A DNA stretch of 64,000 nt, taken from positions 1,178,001 through 1,242,000 of the forward strand of contig NC_015953.1 of NCBI RefSeq assembly GCF_000177195.2. The letters run 5' to 3'. Under the pieces are notes generated by a model. The model did not search any database. It saw only the letters and a list, made by a program, of their open reading frames with translations, and had not been told where the DNA came from. Both the position numbers and the translations under genes were made by a program. The stretch comes from Streptomyces sp. SirexAA-E (GTDB taxonomy: Bacteria; Actinomycetota; Actinomycetes; Streptomycetales; Streptomycetaceae). Positions 17,536 through 25,820 of the stretch are shown piece after piece; the first letter of the stretch is position 1; each line of letters opens with the position of its first letter.

Positions 17536-17556
17536 CCCCGGCCCGCCCCCCTCGTT

Positions 17557-17592
17557 CCTTTCCGAAGCCCTTTCCGAAGTCCTTTCCGAACC
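17557..17592 (+). repeat. Three tandem 12-bp repeats before the fasciclin gene
   Basis: CCTTTCCGAAGC, CCTTTCCGAAGT and CCTTTCCGAACC run head to tail, 22 nt after the oxidoreductase stop and 31 nt before the fasciclin start. Purpose unknown; they could be protein-binding repeats or slippage products. Confidence 0.7.
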
Positions 17593-17623
17593 GCATGACC
17601 GATCACCACTTCAGGAGAACACC

Positions 17624-18271
17624 ATGAACACCCGTCACTTCCGTCGCATCGCCCTCGCCGTGTCCGCCGCCGCCGTGCTCCCGTTGGCCCTCACCGCCTG
17701 CTCCGGCGACAGCGACACCTCCACGTCCGGCTCCGACGCCAGCTCGGCGAAGGCCAGTTCCTCCAGTGCGCCGGCCGAGGAGACCATGCCGATGGACCAG
17801 CCGTTCGGTCCGGCCTGTTCGACCGTGCCGAAGGACGGCGCGGGCTCCTTCGACGGCATGGCGAAGGACCCGGTCGCGACGGCGGCGTCCCACAATCCGG
17901 CCCTGTCCACGCTGGTCACGGCCGTCAAGCAGGCCGGCCTCGTCGACACGCTGAACAACGCCCAGGACATCACGGTGTTCGCCCCGACCAACGACGCCTT
18001 CGCCAAGATCCCGAAGGCCGACCTGGACAAGCTGCTCGCCGACAAGGCGCAGCTCACCAAGGTGCTCACCTCGCACGTGGTGGGCCAGAAGCTGACGCCG
18101 AAGCAGCTGGAGAAGGGCTCCTTCGACACCCTGGCCAAGACGAAGCTCACGACGTCGGGTTCGGACATGACGTACACCGTGAACGACTCGGCGAAGGTGG
18201 TCTGCGGCAACGTCCAGACCGCCAACGCGACCGTGTACATCATCGACACCGTGCTCATGCCGATGAACTGA
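17624..18271 (+). CDS. Fasciclin-domain lipoprotein (MPT83-like)
   Basis: 215 residues: signal peptide with lipobox LTAC (Cys26 lipidated), a Ser/Ala/Asp-rich linker to about residue 70, and one fasciclin domain showing the H1 sequence TVFAPTNDAF and the H2-region final IDTVLMPMN. This is the architecture of mycobacterial MPT83, a SigK-controlled surface lipoprotein. Fasciclin domains usually mediate surface adhesion; no enzyme activity is expected. ATG with AGGAG upstream. Its place beside sigK, rskA and the lipid genes supports the SigK regulon assignment. A 7-bp hairpin (18270-18286) overlaps the stop. Confidence 0.93.
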   Translation: MNTRHFRRIALAVSAAAVLPLALTACSGDSDTSTSGSDASSAKASSSSAPAEETMPMDQPFGPACSTVPKDGAGSFDGMAKDPVATAASHNPALSTLVTAVKQAGLVDTLNNAQDITVFAPTNDAFAKIPKADLDKLLADKAQLTKVLTSHVVGQKLTPKQLEKGSFDTLAKTKLTTSGSDMTYTVNDSAKVVCGNVQTANATVYIIDTVLMPMN

Positions 18272-18300
18272 CCCCGTCGCGGGGTCCGTAGGATGCCCGG

Positions 18301-19311
18301 ATGAGTCCTCGGGCCCCCCGACACCGCGCCCCCGTCCCGCCCGTGCGGGGGGACGGGGGCCGCCGTGACCGGGTGCGGGGTGCCGTGGTCGGCTCGGCGG
18401 CCGGTGACGCGCTGGGCGCCCCCTTCGAGTTCGGGCCGCCCGGTGTCTTCTCCGCCCGGTTCCCGGACGGCGTGGGGACGCTGTGCGGGGGCGGCGGCTG
18501 GGACCCTGGCGAGGCGACGGACGACACGCAGATGGCGGTCCTGGTCGGGGAGTCGCTGGTCGAGTGCGGTGGGCTCGAACTGCCCGACGTCTTCGCCCGT
18601 TTCAGGCGGTGGGCGGCGGGCGATCCGAAGGACATCGGGCTGCAGACCGAGGACGTCCTGACGAGCGGGGAGCCGTGGGACCTGGCGGCCGCCCTGCACT
18701 TCCAGGTCAACGCACGCGCGGCCGGAAACGGTTCGCTGATGCGGGCCTCCACCTCCGCGGTGTACTTCGCACGCCGGGGCCGGGCGGCGACCATGGCCGC
18801 CGCCCGCCGTATCGCCGCACTGACCCACGGTGACCGGGCCGCGTGGGAGGGCACGGCCGTGCTCCACGAGCTGGTCCGCGTGGCCCTGGGCGGAGCCGAT
18901 CCGCTCGCGGCGGTAGAGGCGGCGCTGGCCGAGGTCCACCCGGACCACCGGGCCCGGTGGGCGGCCGTACTCGCGCCCGGCTGGCACCCGGACGACGCGA
19001 CCGAGTTCAACGGCGCGGTCTGGCCGTGTCTGGGCACCGCCCTCTGGGCGCTCCGCACCACCACCGGTTTCGAAGGCGCCTTGGCCGCGGCCGTCGACGT
19101 GGGCGGCGACACCGACACGGTGGCCGCGGTCACCGGGACGCTGGCGGGCGCGGTCCACGGCCTCGGCGCCGTCCCGGAACGCTGGACGCGGATCCTGCAT
19201 GTGCCGCTGCCCGGCCACGGGGGCCGTGTGCTGCGGACGGCCGATCTCGTGGCACTGGCCGACCGGCTCGACGGAAGCGCGGAAATCCCTGTCCCAGATA
19301 CCTGCACATAA
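18301..19311 (+). CDS. ADP-ribosylglycohydrolase (DraG/ARH family)
   Basis: 336 residues, removes ADP-ribose from modified targets. Visible dinuclear-magnesium motifs: GDALGAP at about 35-41, TDDTQM at 73-78, NGSLMR in the middle and GGDTDT near the C-terminus, all characteristic of the family. Length is normal. Start ATG at 18301 with AGGA 5 nt upstream, 29 nt after the fasciclin stop, so read-through is possible, but nothing else ties it to the SigK genes. The target, protein or nucleic acid, cannot be deduced. Confidence 0.92.
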   Translation: MSPRAPRHRAPVPPVRGDGGRRDRVRGAVVGSAAGDALGAPFEFGPPGVFSARFPDGVGTLCGGGGWDPGEATDDTQMAVLVGESLVECGGLELPDVFARFRRWAAGDPKDIGLQTEDVLTSGEPWDLAAALHFQVNARAAGNGSLMRASTSAVYFARRGRAATMAAARRIAALTHGDRAAWEGTAVLHELVRVALGGADPLAAVEAALAEVHPDHRARWAAVLAPGWHPDDATEFNGAVWPCLGTALWALRTTTGFEGALAAAVDVGGDTDTVAAVTGTLAGAVHGLGAVPERWTRILHVPLPGHGGRVLRTADLVALADRLDGSAEIPVPDTCT

Positions 19312-19414
19312 GGGACAAATAAGGGCACACTGGTGAGAGAGTGCAAGGGCCGCACGGAGGTTGCGCGGTCGCCCTTCCACCGTAGGAAGGAGACGGAGTC
19401 CAGAGACGGAGTCC

Positions 19415-19858
19415 ATGAGTAACGTCTCACACCGGAGTGACATATCGAGTCACCCCGACGCCCCGGAGATGCGGGAACGTCATGACCGCGTGATGCGCGG
19501 CGGCGGCCGGAGCACCGCCCTCGCGGACGCACCGGTTTTCCTGGCCGGTCTGTACGCCGCCGTGTCGCCCTGGGTGCTTCACTTCACGGCGAACCAGCCG
19601 TCGCTGGTGGTCCACAACGTCGTGATCGGTCTCGCCATCGCGGTCCTGGCACTCTGCTTCACGGCCATGCCGGAACGGATGACCGGGATGAGCCTGGCCA
19701 TCTGCGCGCTGGGCGCCTGGCTGATCGCGTCGACCTGGATCGTGGGCCAGAGCCCCGACATGGGTGTGGTCCTCAGCAATGTGATCGTCGGAGGTCTGAC
19801 GGTCGTACTGGGGGCCGTCTGTGCGGGGGTGGCCGTGATGAACAAGCGGAGGACGTAG
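19415..19858 (+). CDS. SPW-repeat integral membrane protein
   Basis: 147 residues: a polar 35-residue N-terminus followed by four hydrophobic segments. The first contains SPWVLHF (Ser51-Pro-Trp), the signature of the SPW repeat; a second weaker copy is around AWLIASTWIVG. Function of the family is unknown. The ATG at 19415 is preferred over an upstream in-frame GTG because GGAG precedes it; the sequence just before the start contains a short direct repeat of GACGGAGTCCA. The gene stands alone and meets helY across a hairpin. Confidence 0.85.
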   Translation: MSNVSHRSDISSHPDAPEMRERHDRVMRGGGRSTALADAPVFLAGLYAAVSPWVLHFTANQPSLVVHNVVIGLAIAVLALCFTAMPERMTGMSLAICALGAWLIASTWIVGQSPDMGVVLSNVIVGGLTVVLGAVCAGVAVMNKRRT

Positions 19859-19907
19859 GAGAACCCGCCCCGGCCCACCGCCCCGAGGCGGAGGACCGCG
19901 AACAGAC

Positions 19908-19944
19908 GTGGCCGAAGGCCGGACAGCTCCGGGCCCTCGGCCAC
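19908..19944. terminator. Hairpin between SPW gene and helY
   Basis: GTGGCCGAAGGCC and GGCCCTCGGCCAC form 13-bp arms with one mismatch around an 11-nt loop between convergent genes. Confidence 0.65.
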
Positions 19945-19963
19945 TTCCACGTCCGCCCGGGCC

Positions 19964-22795
19964 TCAGCCCAGCGAGCTGTACGCCACCACGCCCCGCAGC
20001 ACCGCGTCGACCGCCTTGTGCGCGTTCTTCGCCACCGTGGAGCCGCCTTCGCGCGGCGCGGCCGCCGCGATCTGGCCGAGCACGTCGATGACCTGCTTGC
20101 ACCACCGGACGAAGTCGCCGGCGGGCATCTCCGCCTCGCGCAGCACCTCGTCCAGCGTCCGGCCGGAGGCCCACATGTAGACGGCCCAGGCGAAGCCGAG
20201 GTCGGGCTCGCGCTGGCCGACCCCCTCCGTCTGGCTGATCTTGAAGTCCTCCTCCAGGGCGTCGAGCCTGCCCCAGATACGGACCATCTCGCCCATCGCC
20301 ACCTTCGCCGGCCCGGAGGGCAGCTTGGGCGCGACCGCGTCGTCGGCCTGCCGGGCCTCGTAGACCAGCGCCGAGACGCACGCGGCCAGCTCCGCCGGGT
20401 TCAGGCCCTCCCAGACCCCGTCGCGCAGGCACTCGCTCGCCAGCAGGTCGAGCTCCCCGTACAGACGCGCCAGCCGTCGGCCGTTGCCGGTGACCTCGTC
20501 GCCCCGAAGGTAGTCGAGCTCGGTCAGGAGCGCCACGATCCGGTCGAAGGTGCGGGCGATGGTGTTCGTCCGGCCCTCGATGCGCTTCTCCAGCTGACGG
20601 GTGTCCCGCTGGAGCCGGTGGTACCGCTCGGCCCATCGCGCGTGGTCCTCGCGCTCGTCGCACCCGTGGCAGGGGTGCGCCCGCAGCTCCGTGCGCAGCC
20701 GGGCGATCTCCCGGTCGTCGGCCGCCGCGGAGCGCTGCTTGCGGTGCCGGCCCGGATCGATGTGCCCCGCCTTGCTCCGCAGCGCGGAGGCCAGGTCGCG
20801 GCGCGACTGGGGGGAGCGCGGGTTGAACGACTTGGGCACCCGCATCCGCTCCAGCGCCTCGACCGGCACCGGGAAGTCGATCTGGGCCAGCCGCTTGACC
20901 TGCCGCTCGGCGGTCAGCACCAGCGGGCGCGGTCCGTCGTGGTACTCGACACCGCGGTGGCCGTTGGTCCGTCCCGCCGGCAGGCCCGGGTCGAGGACGA
21001 GGGCGAGCCCGGCGAACTTGCCGGTCGGGACGTGGATGACGTCTCCCGGCTTGAGCTTCTCCAGGGACGACGCGGCGGCCACCCGCCGCTGGGCCGCTCC
21101 CTGCTTGGCCAGCTCCGTCTCGCGGTCCTTGAGGTCGCGGCGCAGCCGCGCGTACTCCTCGAAGTCCCCGAGGTGGCAGGTCATGCCCTCCCGGTAGCCC
21201 TCCAGGCCCTCCTCGTTGCGCTGGACCTGGCGGGAGATCCCGACCACGGACCGGTCGGCCTGGAACTGCGCGAAGGAGGTCTCCAGCAGCTCACGCGACC
21301 GGTGCCGCCCGAACTGGTGGACGAGGTTGACGGCCATGTTGTACGAGGGCCGGAAGCTGGACCGCAGCGGATAGGTACGGGTGCCCGCCAGACCGGCGAG
21401 CCCGGTCGGGTCCATGCCCCGCTGCCACAGGACGACCGCGTGGCCCTCGACGTCGATGCCCCGGCGCCCGGCCCGGCCGGTCAGCTGGGTGTACTCGCCG
21501 GGGGTGATGTCGGCGTGCTGCTCGCCGTTCCACTTGACGAGCTTCTCCAGCACCACGGAGCGTGCGGGCATGTTGATGCCGAGCGCCAGCGTCTCGGTGG
21601 CGAAGACGGCCTTGACCAGGCCCCGCACGAACAGTTCCTCGACGACCTCCTTGAAGGTCGGCAGCATGCCCGCGTGGTGGGCGGCGATCCCCCGCTCCAG
21701 CCCCTCGAGCCACTCGTAGTAGCCGAGGACGTGGAGGTCCTCGCCGGGGATGGACGCGGTCCGCTCCTCGACGATCTCCCGCACCAGCCGGCGCTTGTCC
21801 TCGTCGTTGAGCCGCAGACCGGCCGCCAGGCACTGCTGGACGGCAGCCTCGCAGGCGGCCCTGCTGAAGATGAAGGTGATGGCCGGGAGCAGCCCCTCGG
21901 CGTCGAGCCGGTCGATGACCTCGGGCCGCGACGGCGTCCAGATCCGGCTCCGCGCGCGCCGCTCGCGCTCGCGGTCCGCCTCGCGGACCATCTTGCCGCG
22001 GCGGCGCTCACGCGGGTTGTAGCCGCGCTGGTTCTCCATCCGGGCGAGCCGCACGAGGTCGGGGTTGACCTCACGGCGGCCGGTGCCCCGGCCGCCGTGG
22101 TCGGTCTCCTCCTCGAAGAGGTCGTACATCCGGCGCCCGGCCATGACGTGCTGCCACAGCGGCACCGGGCGGTGCTCGGAGACGATCACCTGGGTGTCGC
22201 CGCGCACCGTGTCCAGCCAGTCACCGAACTCCTCGGCGTTGGAGACGGTCGCGGAGAGGGAGACCAGGGTCACCGACGCCGGCAGGTGGATGATCACTTC
22301 CTCCCACACGGCCCCGCGGAAGCGGTCGGAGAGGTAGTGCACCTCGTCCATCACCACGTACCCCAGGCCGACGAGCGCCTGGGACCCGGCGTACAGCATG
22401 TTGCGCAGCACCTCGGTGGTCATGACGACCACGGGCGCGTCCGCGTTGACGCTGTTGTCTCCGGTCAGCAGGCCGACCTTGTCCGCACCGTACCGCCGGG
22501 CCAGGTCGGCGAACTTCTGGTTGGACAGCGCCTTGATGGGCGTGGTGTAGAAGCACTTGCGGCCCTGCTCCAGGGCCAGGTGCACGGCGAACTCGCCGAC
22601 GATCGTCTTGCCCGACCCGGTGGGGGCGGCGACCAGCACGCCCTTGCCCGCCTCCAGCGCCTTGCACGCCTCGATCTGGAACGGGTCCAGCGGGAAGTCG
22701 TACAGGTCGCGGAAGGGGCCGAGAGCCGTGGCCGCTTCGGCCGCACGGACCCGGGACGCCTGGTATCGCTCAGCTGGTGAGAGGTCCTCTGTCAT
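19964..22795 (-). CDS. helY: Ski2/Mtr4-like DEAD-box helicase HelY
   Basis: 943 residues, a large superfamily 2 helicase. Walker A APTGSGKT at 57-64, DEVH at 150-153, SATVSN soon after and QLTGRAGRRG in the second RecA domain; the C-terminal half holds the arch-like and ratchet regions of Ski2-type RNA helicases. The actinobacterial HelY family is usually found beside tatAC, as here. RNA remodelling is the likely role, by analogy with Mtr4/Ski2. ATG start, weak ribosome site. Downstream member of the tatA-tatC-lipid kinase-helY series. Confidence 0.92.
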   Translation of the reverse strand: MTEDLSPAERYQASRVRAAEAATALGPFRDLYDFPLDPFQIEACKALEAGKGVLVAAPTGSGKTIVGEFAVHLALEQGRKCFYTTPIKALSNQKFADLARRYGADKVGLLTGDNSVNADAPVVVMTTEVLRNMLYAGSQALVGLGYVVMDEVHYLSDRFRGAVWEEVIIHLPASVTLVSLSATVSNAEEFGDWLDTVRGDTQVIVSEHRPVPLWQHVMAGRRMYDLFEEETDHGGRGTGRREVNPDLVRLARMENQRGYNPRERRRGKMVREADRERERRARSRIWTPSRPEVIDRLDAEGLLPAITFIFSRAACEAAVQQCLAAGLRLNDEDKRRLVREIVEERTASIPGEDLHVLGYYEWLEGLERGIAAHHAGMLPTFKEVVEELFVRGLVKAVFATETLALGINMPARSVVLEKLVKWNGEQHADITPGEYTQLTGRAGRRGIDVEGHAVVLWQRGMDPTGLAGLAGTRTYPLRSSFRPSYNMAVNLVHQFGRHRSRELLETSFAQFQADRSVVGISRQVQRNEEGLEGYREGMTCHLGDFEEYARLRRDLKDRETELAKQGAAQRRVAAASSLEKLKPGDVIHVPTGKFAGLALVLDPGLPAGRTNGHRGVEYHDGPRPLVLTAERQVKRLAQIDFPVPVEALERMRVPKSFNPRSPQSRRDLASALRSKAGHIDPGRHRKQRSAAADDREIARLRTELRAHPCHGCDEREDHARWAERYHRLQRDTRQLEKRIEGRTNTIARTFDRIVALLTELDYLRGDEVTGNGRRLARLYGELDLLASECLRDGVWEGLNPAELAACVSALVYEARQADDAVAPKLPSGPAKVAMGEMVRIWGRLDALEEDFKISQTEGVGQREPDLGFAWAVYMWASGRTLDEVLREAEMPAGDFVRWCKQVIDVLGQIAAAAPREGGSTVAKNAHKAVDAVLRGVVAYSSLG

Positions 22796-22846
22796 CTTGC
22801 GTACGAGCCTACCCGCCGGGTACGACAGTCAGCCCGGTCTTATTTT

Positions 22847-23737
22847 TCACCCCGCCAGGACGCGGACGGCACCGGGCACGCAGGTGGCGGTGAGCGGCAG
22901 GGCGCCCAGCGGCTCGCCGTCGGCGTAGGCGGTGACCCCGGCCGCCGCCAGTTCGATCGAGGAGACCCGGTGCACGCTCACCACGGGGTGGTTGAGGTGC
23001 GTCCCCTTGTAGACCCGGGGGAAGACCTTGAGCAGGGTGGTGCGGCTGCACGCGCCGACCACGGTCACGTCGAAGAGTCCGTCGTCCATGACGGCGTCCG
23101 CACAGATCCGCATGCCGCCGCCGTACGCGGTGCCGTTGCCCACCGCGATCAGCGTGGCCTCGATCTCCCGGACCGGGCCGCCGTCCAGCCGGACCCGGTA
23201 CGGGACGGGACGGAAGGCCGCCAGCTCGGCCAGGATCGCCAGGTCGTACTTGAACCGGCCGCCGACCCGGCGCATCCGGTTGCCCCGGTCGTTGACCCGG
23301 GAGTCGAACCCGGAGGCGAGGACGGAGCCGAACCAGCGCTCCCCGACCCGGCCGAGGTCGATCGCACGGGCCGTGCCCGCCTTGAGCGCGTCGGCGGCCA
23401 GCCGTCCCGCCGCGGCCGGGTCGCGAACGGGCAGCCCGAGGGCGCGGGCGAAGTCGTTGCCGGTCCCCACGGCGACGGCCCCGAGCGGGGTCGAGGTGCC
23501 GGCGACCGCCTGGAGGGCGAGGGACATCATGCCGTCCCCGCCCACGGCTATCAGGGCGCCGGTCCCGCCGGCCACCGCGTCCTTGGCCCGCCGCAGGGCG
23601 TCGTCGGCGTCCTCGCCGAGCACCGTACGCACGGAGAATCCGGCGTCCCGCAACGCGGAAGCGGCCGGCTGCGCGGCACGCGCGCCCCGGCCGCTTCCCG
23701 CGGTGGGATTGACGAAAAGGGTGATCTCGCTGGTCAC
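22847..23737 (-). CDS. Diacylglycerol kinase-family lipid kinase
   Basis: 296 residues of the DAGK-catalytic (YegS/DgkB) family. The nucleotide-binding GGDGM is at 66-70 and GTGNDFARAL at 91-100, preceded by NPTAGSGRG at 10-18. It should phosphorylate a lipid such as diacylglycerol at the membrane surface; the acceptor is not determined by sequence. GTG start at 23737. It lies 18 bases after tatC and 51 before helY on the same strand, so it is likely co-transcribed. Confidence 0.9.
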   Translation of the reverse strand: MTSEITLFVNPTAGSGRGARAAQPAASALRDAGFSVRTVLGEDADDALRRAKDAVAGGTGALIAVGGDGMMSLALQAVAGTSTPLGAVAVGTGNDFARALGLPVRDPAAAGRLAADALKAGTARAIDLGRVGERWFGSVLASGFDSRVNDRGNRMRRVGGRFKYDLAILAELAAFRPVPYRVRLDGGPVREIEATLIAVGNGTAYGGGMRICADAVMDDGLFDVTVVGACSRTTLLKVFPRVYKGTHLNHPVVSVHRVSSIELAAAGVTAYADGEPLGALPLTATCVPGAVRVLAG

Positions 23738-23755
23738 CAGCGGGACCTTACAAGG

Positions 23756-24715
23756 TCAGGTGATGTCGTCGTAACCGTTGAGCCGGTGCGACCGCCCGCC
23801 GTCCGCGTCGCCGCCCGCCTGCTCGGGCAGGGCCGCCCGCGCGCCGCCGCCCACCGGGCCGATGGGCTCGGGGGTGAGGTCCAGCTCGGACGCCTCGTCG
23901 TCGTCGAGTCCGGCGTCGGGGTTGTTGCGGCGCCGGCGCTTGTCGTTGAGCAGGGAGAAGCCGACGGCGATGAAGTAGAGCACCGCGAGCGGCCCGGCCA
24001 GCAGGATCATCGACAGCGGGTCGCCACCCGGGGTCGCGATCGCCCCGAAGGCGGTGAGCCCGACGATCATCCCGCGCCACCAGCGCAGCATGCGCGCACC
24101 GCTGAGGACGCCCGTGATGTTCAGCAGTATCAGCAGCAGCGGCAGTTCGAAGGCCAGCCCGAAAACGATCACCATGCGGGTGATCAGGTCCAGGAAGTCG
24201 TCGAGCGGCAGCAGGTTCTTCACGTTCTCGGGCGTGAAGCCGAGCATGATCTCGGCGGTCTGCGGCAGGATCGCGTACGCCAGGTAGGCGCCCGCCACGA
24301 AGAGCGGGACGCCGGCGGCCACGAAGGCCATCGAGTAGCGCTTCTCCTGCTTGTGCAGACCGGGGGCGACGAACGCCCACAGCTGGTACAGCCACACCGG
24401 GGTGGCCACCAGCACACCCGTCATGAGCGAGACCTTCAGCGCGATGGTGAAGGGGGACAGCAGACCGTTGGTGGTCATCTCCGCGCACGGCCGGCCGTTG
24501 ATCATGGTCACGGCACCGTTCTTGCAGCCCACCGAGGACAGGATCGGGTCCATCAGGAACTCGAAGATGTCCCGGTAGACGAAGGCTGCCGCGATGACGG
24601 CGACCACGATGGCCAGGACCGACTTCAGCAGCCGGTTGCGCAGCTCACGCAGGTGATCGAGGAGGGGCATCCGCCCTTCGTCGTCCTTCTCCTGCTTGCG
24701 GGCAGACTTGAGCAA
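23756..24715 (-). CDS. tatC: Sec-independent protein translocase subunit TatC
   Basis: 319 residues. Six hydrophobic segments, with the conserved cytoplasmic LLDHLRELRNRL at the N-terminus and FxxPGLHKQEKR between the first membrane segments, the twin-arginine signal recognition surface. The acidic C-terminal tail of about 70 residues is typical of streptomycetes. A TTG at 24715 is chosen as start (GAGGGA upstream; the sequence LKSARKQEKD is a familiar Streptomyces TatC N-terminus); an ATG at 24670 is possible. Works with TatA encoded just upstream. Confidence 0.95.
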   Translation of the reverse strand: MLKSARKQEKDDEGRMPLLDHLRELRNRLLKSVLAIVVAVIAAAFVYRDIFEFLMDPILSSVGCKNGAVTMINGRPCAEMTTNGLLSPFTIALKVSLMTGVLVATPVWLYQLWAFVAPGLHKQEKRYSMAFVAAGVPLFVAGAYLAYAILPQTAEIMLGFTPENVKNLLPLDDFLDLITRMVIVFGLAFELPLLLILLNITGVLSGARMLRWWRGMIVGLTAFGAIATPGGDPLSMILLAGPLAVLYFIAVGFSLLNDKRRRRNNPDAGLDDDEASELDLTPEPIGPVGGGARAALPEQAGGDADGGRSHRLNGYDDIT

Positions 24716-24764
24716 CCCACTTCCCTCGTCTCGTGCGGCAGCCGTCGGTGGTGCGGGTCAGCTG

Positions 24765-25058
24765 TCAGCTCTGGGTGGTGGGCTTGGGCTCGCTGACCGG
24801 GCGGGAACTCGTGACGTCCCCGGGCGCGGCCTGGATCGTGCGCGCGGAGGCGGCCGGCGGCGCGGTGTCCGCGACGGTCTCCGTGGTGGGCGCCGCGGGC
24901 TCCGCGTCGTCCTTCTTCATGGCCTTGGCCTCGCTCTTGAGGATGCGGGCCGACTTGCCGAGCGAACGCGCCATGTCAGGAAGCTTCTTGGCACCGAAGA
25001 GAAGCAGGATGACAGCGATGATCAGAACGATCTCGAGGGGCTTCAGATTGCCGATCAT
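24765..25058 (-). CDS. tatA: Sec-independent protein translocase subunit TatA
   Basis: 97 residues: a transmembrane helix at about 6-22 ending in FG, then the amphipathic helix [17 protein letters not shown] and an acidic, Pro/Ala/Thr-rich tail. This is the pore-forming element of the Tat pathway for folded proteins. The ATG at 25058 ([10 protein letters not shown]) follows AAGGAAG; an upstream in-frame start is less likely. It precedes tatC by 49 bases in the same operon. One Tat candidate in the window is the molybdopterin oxidoreductase. Confidence 0.95.
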   Translation of the reverse strand: MIGNLKPLEIVLIIAVILLLFGAKKLPDMARSLGKSARILKSEAKAMKKDDAEPAAPTTETVADTAPPAASARTIQAAPGDVTSSRPVSEPKPTTQS

Positions 25059-25273
25059 GTGCGACTTCCTTCTCACTGAGGCGACTGGAGGGTGGGCTCG
25101 CTACCCGTACGGCCGGACATACGTCCGACCCTCGCGCTGGCAGCGATCGTAACCCGCAGGGGTAAACGCCGGGCAATGCCTGTGCGTACTCCCGCTCGCG
25201 GCCCGCACCTCCCTGCCTGGGCCACTCCAGCAGCGTACCCTCCGGCACCGCGAATCTGGAGGCCCCGCCCCCG

Positions 25274-25471
25274 CTATCGCAGGGCCTCACCGGTGTCGGC
25301 GAGGGTGGTGGCCGCCCGTTCGAGGTCCTCGGCCGCCCGGTTGATCCGCTGTGTGGTCTCGGCGACCTGTCTGCCGAGCCGTTGCGCCTCGACGAAGACC
25401 TTGACGGCCAGGACGCCGAGCACGGCCAGACCGAGAAATCCCAGAGCGATGGCGAGCATGGGCCAGAACAT
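25274..25471 (-). CDS. Small single-pass membrane protein with helical tail
   Basis: 65 residues: hydrophobic segment from about residue 4 to 25, then a charged helix rich in heptad-like spacing (RQVAETTQRINRAAEDLERA). No family can be named with certainty; it resembles the short coiled-coil membrane proteins (DUF948-like) often found near tatA in streptomycetes. It lies 36 bases after a zinc-ribbon gene on the same strand. Confidence 0.7.
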   Translation of the reverse strand: MFWPMLAIALGFLGLAVLGVLAVKVFVEAQRLGRQVAETTQRINRAAEDLERAATTLADTGEALR

Positions 25472-25507
25472 GGACGGAGCCTCGAAGTTCTCTCGTTGCC
25501 GTGCGGG

Positions 25508-25783
25508 TCACCGCGCGGCGGTGTGCAGACGCAGGGTCCGCACCCCGCCGCCGGTGAGGAGTTCCACGATGCGCTCCCCGGCCGGCTTGCGGACGGCCGA
25601 GCCGCACTCGGGACAGGTGAAGGAGTAGAAGGTCGTACGGCGGCTGGCGCCTATCGCCAGCCTGAGGGCCTCCGCGCCGAGCTCGAACCGGGCGCGGCAG
25701 CCCGGGCAGGCAGCCCTGAACTGTACGGCGGCGGGCACCGGGACGGTGACCGGTCCGGAGTGGGTGCGCGGCGGTGCGGTCAT
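25508..25783 (-). CDS. Small zinc-ribbon protein
   Basis: 91 residues with two cysteine pairs, CPGC about residue 27 and CPEC about residue 59, an arrangement that should bind one zinc ion. No catalytic features. ATG at 25783 with GGAG 11 nt upstream. It sits between pafC and a small membrane protein, all on the same strand with short gaps, so it is likely part of the pafBC-tatAC transcript. Function unknown; a nucleic-acid or protein adaptor role is possible. Confidence 0.75.
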   Translation of the reverse strand: MTAPPRTHSGPVTVPVPAAVQFRAACPGCRARFELGAEALRLAIGASRRTTFYSFTCPECGSAVRKPAGERIVELLTGGGVRTLRLHTAAR

Positions 25784-25820
25784 GTGAGGTCTGTCTCCTG
25801 TGTACACCGGTGGCCGCCGC

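Noticed and set aside
20018..24796. Long plus-strand frames opposite helY, the lipid kinase and tatC
   Set aside because: Shadows of well-recognised minus-strand genes; no motifs and no ribosome sites.
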